Assembly (NCBI GenBank): GCA_947177935.1
Contig: CAMWWG010000081.1
Coordinates: 1-5,500 of the forward strand
Reading direction: 5' to 3'
From: an uncultured Ruminococcus sp.
Lineage (GTDB): Bacteria > Bacillota > Clostridia > Oscillospirales > Ruminococcaceae
DNA: 5,500 bases
A model generated the notes under the pieces. The model was not told the origin of the DNA and did no database searches. It saw nothing but the letters and a program-made list of their open reading frames with translations. The position numbers and the translations under genes were made by a program. Shown in pieces: positions 1-5,500 of this stretch (positions within the stretch are counted from its first letter, which is position 1; each line of letters opens with the position of its first letter).

Positions 1-161
1 AGCTGATTCCCCGACAGCCCGAAAACAAGAAAATGCGTCTGACACTCCGGAAGAACCGTTCTTCTCCGGAAGAATCTGAAAATCCTGAAAATTTAAAATC
101 TCAGGAAATTTCAGAAAATTTAGAAAATTCAGGAGGCGAGAATTTTGAAAAAACTTCATGA
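1..161 (+). CDS. cdaA: Partial 3' end of probable diadenylate cyclase CdaA
   Basis: An open frame enters from the left edge (first whole codon at base 3) and stops with TGA at 159-161, giving 52 visible residues. It begins LIPRQPENKK, passes through a basic stretch, and ends in a low-complexity Glu/Asn/Ser tail (ESENPENLKSQEISENLENSG). The catalytic DisA_N domain would lie outside the window, so no diagnostic motif is visible. The assignment rests on context: cdaA directly precedes cdaR in most Bacillota, and this frame overlaps the cdaR start by 17 bases, as expected for translationally coupled partners. CdaA makes c-di-AMP from two ATP at the membrane. The tail lies beyond the usual domain and is probably disordered. 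The competing frame ends at 79, but the codon-phased Ser/Pro-Glu-Asn repeats favour this one. The frame choice is fairly safe; the gene identity is inferred. Confidence 0.6.
   Translation, partial: LIPRQPENKKMRLTLRKNRSSPEESENPENLKSQEISENLENSGGENFEKTS
75..130 (+). repeat. Ser/Pro-Glu-Asn micro-repeat tract in the cdaA tail
   Basis: GAAAAT recurs at 78-83, 87-92, 114-119 and 123-128, giving direct repeats of a 9-base unit (yCT GAA AAT) in phase with the reading frame. The tract encodes SENPEN and, further on, SENLEN. A near-identical 20-base copy (two differences, both transitions) lies in the GT-C gene on the opposite strand at 5143-5162. It looks like a locally expanded low-complexity coding repeat. 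Confidence 0.6.
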
Positions 162-176
162 TTTTCAGAATTTTCT
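78..176 (+). promoter_or_regulatory. Potential alternative hairpins around the cdaR start
   Basis: Bases 161-175 (ATTTTCAGAATTTTC, within the cdaR codons for DFQNF) are complementary to two upstream tracts. With 78-92 they form 14 of 15 pairs. With 114-128 they form 14 of 15 if one G-U wobble is counted, with a single A-A mismatch; an outer A-T pair (113/176) and an inner wobble (129/160) can be added. The two pairings exclude each other. Each places the Shine-Dalgarno site (131-136) and TTG start (145) in the loop. The stems are AT-rich, and the tracts are low-complexity coding sequence, so a chance origin is quite possible. Confidence 0.3.
131..147 (+). promoter_or_regulatory. Ribosome binding site and TTG start of cdaR
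   Basis: A perfect AGGAGG at 131-136 stands 8 bases before TTG at 145-147. This decides the start: the next in-frame ATG, at 208, falls inside the membrane anchor and would remove the conserved N-terminal KKL...F..LLD.K stretch. The site lies inside the end of the upstream gene, so ribosomes finishing that gene pass directly over it. Confidence 0.85.
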
Positions 177-1521
177 TGCCGGTCTGCTGGACACCAAGCC
201 TGTTTCCATGATTATTTCGATCCTGTGCGCTGTTCTGATCTGGTTTTCGGTTTCTGTAACAGTCTACCAGACAACGCATGTGCGGTTCTATCAGATTCCT
301 TTGACGATTGACCTGACAGGAACTCCCGCCGAAGCAAATGGTTTGAGTTCTGTTTCCTGCGATGTCGAAATGGTCACGGTGGAACTGGAGGGAAACAGAG
401 CGCAGATCGGCAGACTGACACAGGAAGATCTCAAAGCCAATATCATCACAGGCAATACCGATACAATCGGAGAATTTTCTTTTGAAATTTCGATTGAAAC
501 AGATAAAAATATTTCGTTCGTGTCAACAATTTCCCCGGATTACGCAACTGTGAAACTTGACCGGATTGAAACAAGAACCTATGATGTTACGGCATCGGTT
601 CCCAACGTACAGGCAACTTCCGGTCATGCTATGGACAAGAATGATATTTTATTTGAACCTGCACAGATCGAGATCACAGGACCATCCACACAGCTTGACA
701 AAATCAGCCGTGTAGAAGCCTACTCTGACAAATCACTGAAAATTGACAGTCTTTACTCTCTCTATACCAGTGAAATAAGATTATATTCCCCGGAGGGTGC
801 GATACTGGATACAGATGATCTGGAAATCCCGAACACGAATTTTCAGATTACCATTCCTGTGCTGACGCAGAAAGAATTAAAATTAACTTATGATATATTC
901 AATGCGCCGAGTAATTTCAATCTGGACTGGCTTAAGGAACATCTGCAACTTTCAGAAGATACAATTACGCTAGCATCACAGACAAATACCGCCTTTGCAG
1001 AACTGGATGAATGGCCTTTGGGCTCTGTCAAACTGAATGACATTGGTCTGACGTCCGAGAATTACTTTACCGTGGAACTCGGCGAAGAATTTATCAATCA
1101 AAGCGGATTCCAGCAAGTTAGATTAACACTGAATAATGAAAATGAAGAACTCACATCTAGAGAATTTCAGGTTAGCGACAACAATATTTCTGTTGTGAAT
1201 GTGCCGAAAAATTATGATATTAATATCATTACAAAAAATCTGTCCGTGACAGTCATCGGCACAGAAGAAGATCTGGATGCACTCAGCACACAGGATATTA
1301 TCGTAACAGTGGATCTTCTGAATAATTATAACATCACACAGAGTACATCAGTCAATGCAGATGCTACGATATCATTCTACGGGGAAGAATCCAGAATCTG
1401 GGCGGTAGGTGCATACAAAGTTGCTGTGGAATTAACAGAAAAGCCCACAGAAACAACAGTTGCGGAAACAATCTCCCCGACAGATTCCGAAACAACAACA
1501 GAAACAGAATCCGGCTCCTGA
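145..1521 (+). CDS. cdaR: CdaR, YbbR-domain regulator of diadenylate cyclase
   Basis: This 458-residue protein has a short cytoplasmic N-terminus, one membrane segment at about residues 20-40 (PVSMIISILCAVLIWFSVSV) and a long extracytoplasmic part. That part is built of about four repeated beta-rich YbbR-type units, roughly at 45-135, 140-235, 240-335 and 340-430. A unit typically ends in a V.L/I-type strand followed by a new segment (RTYDVTASV, QKELKLTYDI). This N-in, C-out layout and the length match CdaR of Bacillus, Listeria and Staphylococcus, where it binds the membrane cyclase CdaA and modulates c-di-AMP output. Residues 433-458 form a Thr/Glu/Ser-rich tail, a likely flexible linker or wall-facing extension not usual for the family. 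The gene overlaps the preceding gene by 17 bases and starts with TTG. The usual third gene, glmM, does not follow; a convergent operon does. Confidence 0.9.
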   Translation: MKKLHDFQNFLAGLLDTKPVSMIISILCAVLIWFSVSVTVYQTTHVRFYQIPLTIDLTGTPAEANGLSSVSCDVEMVTVELEGNRAQIGRLTQEDLKANIITGNTDTIGEFSFEISIETDKNISFVSTISPDYATVKLDRIETRTYDVTASVPNVQATSGHAMDKNDILFEPAQIEITGPSTQLDKISRVEAYSDKSLKIDSLYSLYTSEIRLYSPEGAILDTDDLEIPNTNFQITIPVLTQKELKLTYDIFNAPSNFNLDWLKEHLQLSEDTITLASQTNTAFAELDEWPLGSVKLNDIGLTSENYFTVELGEEFINQSGFQQVRLTLNNENEELTSREFQVSDNNISVVNVPKNYDINIITKNLSVTVIGTEEDLDALSTQDIIVTVDLLNNYNITQSTSVNADATISFYGEESRIWAVGAYKVAVELTEKPTETTVAETISPTDSETTTETESGS

Positions 1522-1542
1522 CATCAGGAACCGGATTTTTTT
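1508..1542. terminator. Bidirectional intrinsic terminator holding both convergent stop codons
   Basis: The left arm AATCCGGCTCCTGA (1508-1521) pairs with the right arm TCAGGAACCGGATT (1524-1537), 13 of 14 positions, with one C-A mismatch. On the + strand it is followed by a T run (1536-1542) and further AT-rich sequence, which is a classic intrinsic terminator for cdaR. On the - strand the stem is followed by an interrupted U-rich stretch (CTGTTTCTGTTGTTGTTTCG), which makes a weaker terminator for the glycosylation operon. The cdaR stop (1519-1521) and the stop of the opposing gene (1524-1526) both sit in the hairpin, two bases apart. Confidence 0.85.
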
Positions 1543-2498
1543 ATATATTTTGTGATCCTGTTCACAAGCAGTGATCCTGCAACCAGAAAAATTTCTGCCA
1601 CTGTCTGCCATAATCTTGAAATCAGTGAAATCGTAACAGCATATTCTTCCGGCATAATCAGCAATAACCCTGCCATGAGAATCCCCTCTCGGACACCTAA
1701 TCCGCTCGGCGCAAACAGTGCCAGAATGCCGATAATGGTAGATAATCCGTAGATTCCCCCGACGTAAAGCCACTGGGAAGCCGTCACCGGATAAATTGCA
1801 TGGACTAACATGAAAAAGCCCGAACCTGCGACAAGCCAGTTGCAGATAAACAGGATAACCACACGAAGCAGATCCGGGTAAGCCATGGGAATTTCCATGT
1901 CTTTTTTCAGTAATTTTCCTGCCATTCTCAGAAAGAAATTAATAATTCTCGGATGAATAAAAATAAAAAACAAAATGATTAAAATTACCGTCAGCCAGGC
2001 ATATTTTGCTAATAAATCATTCGGAAAGAAAAACAGCGAAATCAAAAATAAAAATGCAGCGCCCAGAAGTGTGCAGATATTCTCCAGGAAAAAACACACC
2101 GTTACTTTCCGGAGCGGCTGCCCAGCTTTTTCATATGCCGGACAACGTGCCATTAACAAAAATACTTTCCCCGGAATATACTTCCCCGGAATCGAGGACA
2201 AATAGGCAATGACGGCATCAAAATGTCCGATACTGCATTGATTTAATTTCGTGATATAATGCCACAGCGATGCCAATGTAATCATATACGCAAAATAAAA
2301 CAGAAGCGAAACTAGAATGCTCCCCCAGTTCAGATTCCAGTTCATATTTTTAATAACATCCCAGTTGTCAATAAAATACTTCCCCAGGAAATAAACAACC
2401 AGTATCAGGAACAGAATCTTAACGCTCGAAAAAATATAATTTTTCAGATTTTTTTTATTTTTTAAATTATTATCTAACTTATTTCTGAAATTTTTCAT
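1524..2498 (-). CDS. UPF0104 / LPG_synthase_TM family membrane protein, probable lipid-carrier flippase
   Basis: This 324-residue polytopic membrane protein has a Lys/Asn-rich cytoplasmic N-terminus and about eight hydrophobic segments: roughly 27-42, 60-82, 95-116, 133-157, 166-182, 211-234, 245-262 and 290-312. Two family hallmarks are visible: GKYIPGKVF at 105-113, and PSGLGVREG at 264-272 (the PGGLGxRE signature). The same fold forms the flippase half of MprF, which moves lysyl-phosphatidylglycerol across the membrane. Related segments follow GT2 domains in some AglD-like dolichol-phosphate sugar enzymes. Start choice: ATG at 2498 overlaps the preceding stop as ATGA and has GGAG 8 bases upstream. 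A longer version starting at 2525 would overlap the GT2 gene by 31 bases and has no better site. No soluble aminoacyl-transferase domain follows, so it is not MprF itself. From its place in the operon I infer that it flips or handles the polyprenyl-phosphate sugar made by the preceding gene. The family call is firm; the substrate is inferred. Confidence 0.85.
   Translation of the reverse strand: MKNFRNKLDNNLKNKKNLKNYIFSSVKILFLILVVYFLGKYFIDNWDVIKNMNWNLNWGSILVSLLFYFAYMITLASLWHYITKLNQCSIGHFDAVIAYLSSIPGKYIPGKVFLLMARCPAYEKAGQPLRKVTVCFFLENICTLLGAAFLFLISLFFFPNDLLAKYAWLTVILIILFFIFIHPRIINFFLRMAGKLLKKDMEIPMAYPDLLRVVILFICNWLVAGSGFFMLVHAIYPVTASQWLYVGGIYGLSTIIGILALFAPSGLGVREGILMAGLLLIMPEEYAVTISLISRLWQTVAEIFLVAGSLLVNRITKYIKKSGS
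2449..2463 (-). repeat. A8 and A6 homopolymer runs near the start of the flippase gene
   Basis: On the coding strand, codons 12-17 read through AAAAAATAAAAAAAA, encoding part of the LKNKKN stretch. Runs of eight A's are prone to polymerase slippage. A one-base change here would truncate the protein before its first membrane segment. Confidence 0.7.
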
Positions 2499-2512
2499 AA
2501 TTTCTGCTCCGG
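2495..2512 (-). promoter_or_regulatory. ATGA stop-start overlap with ribosome binding site
   Basis: The GT2 stop TGA (2497-2495) and the flippase ATG (2498-2496) share bases as ATGA. GGAG at 2510-2507 lies 8 bases before the ATG. The arrangement suggests translational coupling, so the two proteins would be made in linked amounts. Confidence 0.85.
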
Positions 2513-3454
2513 TTTGGTGGAACATTCGATTTTGCGGACTCTATACTGAATATCTTCCAGAATTTTCCGGTTGGCGGCAATCGTGTCCCCCAGCAGTCCG
2601 ATCGTAATTGTCTGGAATCCCATCATGAGCAGAATTGCCGTCAGTATCAATGATTGTACATGTCCTGCACCATCTCCCATTGCCATAAAAATCAGAAACC
2701 GGATGCCAAGGACTGCGCCGAATAAAAATAAAATAATTCCGACAATACTGAAAAATCGTAACGGCTTGTACATCACGAATGATCGGATAATCACGGTTGC
2801 AGAACGTTTCATGTATTTCCACATACTGGAAAACAGACGGGATGGTCTTGTTTCCTCGTTCGTCCGGATCGGCACAGATGTCATGGCAATCTTGTTATGT
2901 CCTGCCTGAATGATCGTCTCAAGCGTATAAGTATATTCATTCACGACATTCAAACGCAGAGCGGCATCTCTGGAATATGCCCGGAAACCACTCGGCGCAT
3001 CCGGGATATCCGTTCCAGAAGTAATTCTCACAACCCAACTGCCAATATGCTGAAATTTCTTCTTTTTCCAGGAAAAATGCTCTGTCTGATCAATGGGTCT
3101 CTCTCCGATCACAATATCAGCTTTTTCTTCCAGAATCGGCTTGACTAATTTTTCAATATCCGCACCGCAGTATTGATTATCAGCATCTGTATTGACGATA
3201 ATATCCGCACCCAGATGCAGACAGGCGTCCAGTCCTGCCAGGAAGCCTTTGGCAAGACCCTTGTTTTGCTTGAATGATACAATATGATGGAATCCCAGTT
3301 CACGGGCTTTCTGGACTGTATGATCCTGACTGCCGTCATTGATGATTAAATATTCAATCTCATCAATGCCGGGGATCTCCCTGGGAAGATCCTGATAGGC
3401 TAATTCCAGTGTTTCTTCTTCGTTATAACACGGAATCTGGATAATTAATTTCAT
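2495..3454 (-). CDS. GT2 polyprenyl-phosphate glycosyltransferase (DPM1/GtrB-like)
   Basis: This 319-residue enzyme would transfer a sugar from a nucleotide donor to undecaprenyl phosphate on the cytoplasmic face. The GT-A domain fills residues 1 to about 225. It shows IPCYNEEET near the N-terminus (7-15), the nucleotide-binding NDGSQD (39-44), the GLAKGFLAGLDA helix (66-77), the metal-binding DAD in NTDADNQY (88-95) and the DAPSGFRA acceptor-site motif (152-159). Two membrane segments follow at about 234-257 and 268-289, then a basic tail with NRKILEDIQYRVRK (295-308). This matches the DPM1-like bacterial group with two C-terminal membrane helices (GtrB, CsbB, ArnC type); which sugar it uses cannot be read from the sequence. 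AAAGGA (3469-3464) lies 9 bases before the ATG. It sits 34 bases after the GT-C gene and overlaps the flippase gene by 4 bases, so the three genes are very likely co-transcribed. Confidence 0.92.
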   Translation of the reverse strand: MKLIIQIPCYNEEETLELAYQDLPREIPGIDEIEYLIINDGSQDHTVQKARELGFHHIVSFKQNKGLAKGFLAGLDACLHLGADIIVNTDADNQYCGADIEKLVKPILEEKADIVIGERPIDQTEHFSWKKKKFQHIGSWVVRITSGTDIPDAPSGFRAYSRDAALRLNVVNEYTYTLETIIQAGHNKIAMTSVPIRTNEETRPSRLFSSMWKYMKRSATVIIRSFVMYKPLRFFSIVGIILFLFGAVLGIRFLIFMAMGDGAGHVQSLILTAILLMMGFQTITIGLLGDTIAANRKILEDIQYRVRKIECSTKPEQKL

Positions 3455-3463
3455 ATGATTCTG

Positions 3464-3469
3464 TCCTTT
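3464..3469 (-). promoter_or_regulatory. Ribosome binding site of the GT2 gene
   Basis: AAAGGA on the - strand ends 9 bases before the ATG at 3454. It lies in the purine-rich 34-base spacer that continues the repeat tract of the upstream gene's tail. No promoter or terminator is visible in this spacer. Confidence 0.7.
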
Positions 3470-3561
3470 CTCTGTTCTCTGGATTTTCTTAATTTTCTGG
3501 ATTCTCCTGATTTTCGTTGATTTTTTCTGATTCTTCTTGTTCTTCTTCCTGATTTTCCTGT
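3470..3561 (-). repeat. Purine-rich GAAAATCmrGA repeat tract crossing a stop codon
   Basis: The coding strand at the end of the GT-C gene is nearly all purine. GAAAATCAGGA occurs twice and GAAAATCC-type units recur. The pattern continues past the TAA (3491-3489) into the spacer as GAAAATCCAGAGAAC. Within the gene it encodes the acidic tail QENQEEEQEESEKINENQENPEN. Repeats that ignore a stop codon suggest DNA-level expansion rather than protein-level selection. Confidence 0.65.
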
Positions 3562-5500
3562 ACTGTAAATTGCAGGGATTCCAGAGGAATGCCCAGGATT
3601 CTGCCGTCTTTGGGATGAATCACGGAAGAATCCCAGACCGGTGTGTGAAATCCGAAAATATTAGAACCATCCCGGAGTACATCCGCCGGAATTTCAAATA
3701 CTAATGACTGTCCGTTTGTTTCTTCTGTGATGTTCTGTTCTGCAACTATCCTGCCATTGACAGATAATTCTACGGGAAATTCCGGTTGTTCCATTGCGCC
3801 CAGCGGAATCATGCCGGCAAGATTAACCGTCAGCGTATAATCCTCCTGCGCCAGAATGCACTGGATTGCCGCATATTCTGCATTTGTCCAGCAGAATGTC
3901 CCCTCATATTTGTCAATGCCGTATATCTGAAAATGATGAATCGTAGAAGCCGGGTACTCCAGGCAATCCTGTAACCAGGCATAACAGAAAATCTGTTTTG
4001 ATACTGCCTCGAACTGCCGTGGCATTCCGGATTCCGGATGATTATCCAGATCTTCCATCTGCTGAATCATGTCTGTATAGATCAGCTCCAGATTATAATC
4101 TGTATCATGTGTGTAGGATTTTCCTGCAATAAAATAAAGATTTTCACAGTCTCCGGAAAGCCTTTCAAATTGTTTCGTGAGATCACTCTCCGCCGGATAG
4201 ACGGCAGCGCCTGTGATTGCCCGGACAGGCAGCCAGAGCGTAAAAAGATAAGTATCTTCGATCACAACGCAGTCATTCTCCGTAATATGGGATGTAATAT
4301 CTTCCAGTATCTCCCACTCCATCCGGGTATCGTCTCTGTGCGTCCGGAGAAAATCATCATATGGCAATGCAAAGCACAGACTCAGCATCAGCAAGGGACA
4401 AACTGCCTTGCTGTCTGCCTGATCCAGGGCGATTGCTGTGAAGATCACTGCAACCGGGATGAACGGCACTAAATATCTGGCATAATAATCATAATAATCA
4501 ATCTGGAATCTCAAAAATCCGGAATAAATTAAAATACAGTAAAAAAATGATACAAAAATCACGAGCTTTTCCGGATTCTCCAGAAATATTCTGGTTCTGG
4601 TAAATAAAAAAATCACGCCGACCGGGAGCAGTGCTGCTCCGGCATTCTGAACAAATCCCAAAATCGTCAGAGAAATGATTTCCTCGACAGTTTCGAGTTT
4701 TGCCGTTGCCTGGTAGATGATATATAACAACGGCAATGCCGTCATGACAATCAACAGCCATTTCAGCGTTTTAGAATCCGGATCTAACACCAGTTCTTTC
4801 CGGATGCTGATTTTCCGGATGAACAAAACATAGCCAAGGCAGAGAATTTCCAGAATCACACAAACAATCGGAACAATTTGTGTGATATTATCCACATTCA
4901 CACCATTGCCGAAAACAACCCGGTAATTATTCATGGTATAATAGGGCTGTACCTGTCGCATGGCAAAATAACTTGCCAGATAGACCGGCGACGTCAGCAA
5001 TAATAAGCCTGCAAATATTTTTTTCTGTGTAAAAAAATACAAGCCGGCATAAGTCAAGATCACGTACGGGATCAGCGTATAGATCGAAACATGATAACAG
5101 CCAAATACCATTATGGGAATGATGGAAAATCCTGCATATGGAAAATTTTCAGAATTTTCAGGATCTCCGGCATTCCCGGAATCTGTTAAAAAATACAGGA
5201 ATAACAATACAATCACAGCAAGAAACAGCTCCGTCAGCGTCGATTTTCCGACCCAGATCACAATCGGAGACAGTGCGGCCGTCACACAGGCTGTCAGCAT
5301 GGAAACAGATTTTAATTTTAAATTTTCACAGACAAAATAAATTAAAAATATCACTAAAATATAGAACAGATTCTGGATCTCCGCCATGTGCGCCATTCCG
5401 AAAAGTTTCCCCCAAAGGGCAAGCATTGTCGCATATGTCGGAATTCCGTGATAGATCCCGGAAACTTCACTGATCTCCCGGTTATAGGAACAATCCGGAT
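3489..5500 (-). CDS. Partial polytopic GT-C-type glycosyltransferase with C-terminal beta-rich domain
   Basis: The frame stays open through the right edge, so the true start lies outside; the ATG at 5426 is internal, and in-frame codons upstream read NREISEVSGIYHGIPTYAT. There are 669 visible residues, numbered from the codon at 5498-5496. Residues 1-380 hold about ten membrane segments, with GT-C-like landmarks: the YHGIPTYATMLALWGKLFG loop (16-34), KSTLTE (85-90) and DYYDYYARYLVPFIP (334-348). Residues 390-510 form a soluble extracytoplasmic region. Residues 525-646 form a beta-rich domain with WTNAEY, PVELSVNGRIV and KDGRILGIPLESL; this resembles the accessory, possibly carbohydrate-binding, sandwich domains at the end of some surface-polysaccharide enzymes. 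An acidic Glu/Asn/Gln tail (647-669) ends it. GT-C enzymes use lipid-phosphate sugars outside the cell, so this is the likely user of the product of the next two genes. The catalytic acidic motif of the first loop is outside the window, so the enzyme class is inferred. Confidence 0.75.
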   Translation of the reverse strand, partial: PDCSYNREISEVSGIYHGIPTYATMLALWGKLFGMAHMAEIQNLFYILVIFLIYFVCENLKLKSVSMLTACVTAALSPIVIWVGKSTLTELFLAVIVLLFLYFLTDSGNAGDPENSENFPYAGFSIIPIMVFGCYHVSIYTLIPYVILTYAGLYFFTQKKIFAGLLLLTSPVYLASYFAMRQVQPYYTMNNYRVVFGNGVNVDNITQIVPIVCVILEILCLGYVLFIRKISIRKELVLDPDSKTLKWLLIVMTALPLLYIIYQATAKLETVEEIISLTILGFVQNAGAALLPVGVIFLFTRTRIFLENPEKLVIFVSFFYCILIYSGFLRFQIDYYDYYARYLVPFIPVAVIFTAIALDQADSKAVCPLLMLSLCFALPYDDFLRTHRDDTRMEWEILEDITSHITENDCVVIEDTYLFTLWLPVRAITGAAVYPAESDLTKQFERLSGDCENLYFIAGKSYTHDTDYNLELIYTDMIQQMEDLDNHPESGMPRQFEAVSKQIFCYAWLQDCLEYPASTIHHFQIYGIDKYEGTFCWTNAEYAAIQCILAQEDYTLTVNLAGMIPLGAMEQPEFPVELSVNGRIVAEQNITEETNGQSLVFEIPADVLRDGSNIFGFHTPVWDSSVIHPKDGRILGIPLESLQFTVQENQEEEQEESEKINENQENPEN
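5143..5162 (-). repeat. Pro/Ser-Glu-Asn micro-repeat in the GT-C gene
   Basis: The coding strand CCTGAAAATTCTGAAAATTT encodes PENSENF in a loop between two membrane segments. It matches 75-94 of the + strand cdaA tail at 18 of 20 bases, in the same reading phase. Its complement also shares 15 bases with the cdaR start region (161-175). Confidence 0.6.

Noticed and set aside
46..70. Hairpin TCCG-GAAGAAC / GTTCTTC-CGGA
   Set aside because: It has a bulged stem inside coding sequence with no T run after it, so it is not a terminator, and nothing else supports a role.
2..79. Alternative frame for the cdaA end, stopping at 77-79
   Set aside because: It lacks the codon-phased Glu-Asn repeats and would leave a 65-base gap; it is possible but less likely than the frame ending at 161.
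1432..1773. 113-residue Cys-rich open frame on the - strand
   Set aside because: It overlaps the flippase gene in another frame and crosses the terminator into cdaR antisense; it has odd composition and no ribosome binding site.
2499..2525. Upstream ATG giving the flippase nine extra residues (MFHQTGAEI)
   Set aside because: It overlaps the GT2 gene more deeply and lacks a good ribosome binding site, whereas the ATG at 2498 has the ATGA overlap and a well-spaced GGAG.
2571..2909. 112-residue open frame on the + strand
   Set aside because: It lies fully opposite the GT2 gene, whose catalytic motifs are intact.
4038..4472. 144-residue open frame on the + strand
   Set aside because: It is antisense to the GT-C gene, has no recognisable motif, and its Cys/Ile/His-heavy composition is typical of a shadow frame.
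5424..5426. ATG as the start of the GT-C gene
   Set aside because: The frame stays open to the window edge and upstream codons encode a plausible GT-C loop (YHGIPTYAT), so this Met is internal.
5138..5473. 111-residue open frame on the + strand
   Set aside because: It is antisense to well-supported GT-C codons and has basic, low-information sequence without a start site.

Overview
The window looks like a piece of a Gram-positive Bacillota (class Clostridia) chromosome, possibly of the Ruminococcus/Oscillospiraceae type. The evidence is strong AGGAGG-type ribosome binding sites, a TTG start codon, moderately low GC content, a cdaA-cdaR (c-di-AMP synthesis) arrangement, and tightly packed envelope genes. 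The genus is an impression, not something the sequence proves.

Layout: two transcription units converge. On the + strand, bases 1-161 hold the end of a gene that is probably cdaA (diadenylate cyclase). It overlaps the start of cdaR (145-1521), which encodes a membrane-anchored YbbR-domain regulator of CdaA. On the - strand, read from the right edge leftward, lies a three-gene operon. It starts with a large polytopic GT-C-type glycosyltransferase whose 5' end is outside the window (5500 to 3489). A GT2 polyprenyl-phosphate glycosyltransferase follows (3454 to 2495), then a UPF0104/LPG_synthase_TM-type membrane protein (2498 to 1524). The two units meet at one hairpin (1508-1542) that contains both stop codons and probably serves as a shared terminator.

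How the genes may work together: the - strand operon has the three parts of a 'three-component' envelope glycosylation system. GT2 would load a sugar onto undecaprenyl phosphate in the cytoplasm. A membrane protein would flip the carrier lipid. The GT-C enzyme would transfer the sugar outside the cell to a wall polymer, lipid or protein. The unusual part is that the presumed flippase is a UPF0104/MprF-like membrane protein rather than a GtrA/GtcA-type one. The GT-C enzyme also carries a C-terminal soluble beta-rich domain. cdaA-cdaR concerns c-di-AMP control of wall and turgor homeostasis, so both units bear on the cell envelope, but the sequence shows no functional link beyond adjacency.

No gap longer than about 40 bases lacks a gene. 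I saw no RNA gene, insertion sequence, CRISPR array or attachment site. The main non-coding interest is the shared terminator, the repeat-rich cdaA/cdaR junction with two competing potential hairpins, and recurring Glu-Asn micro-repeats.
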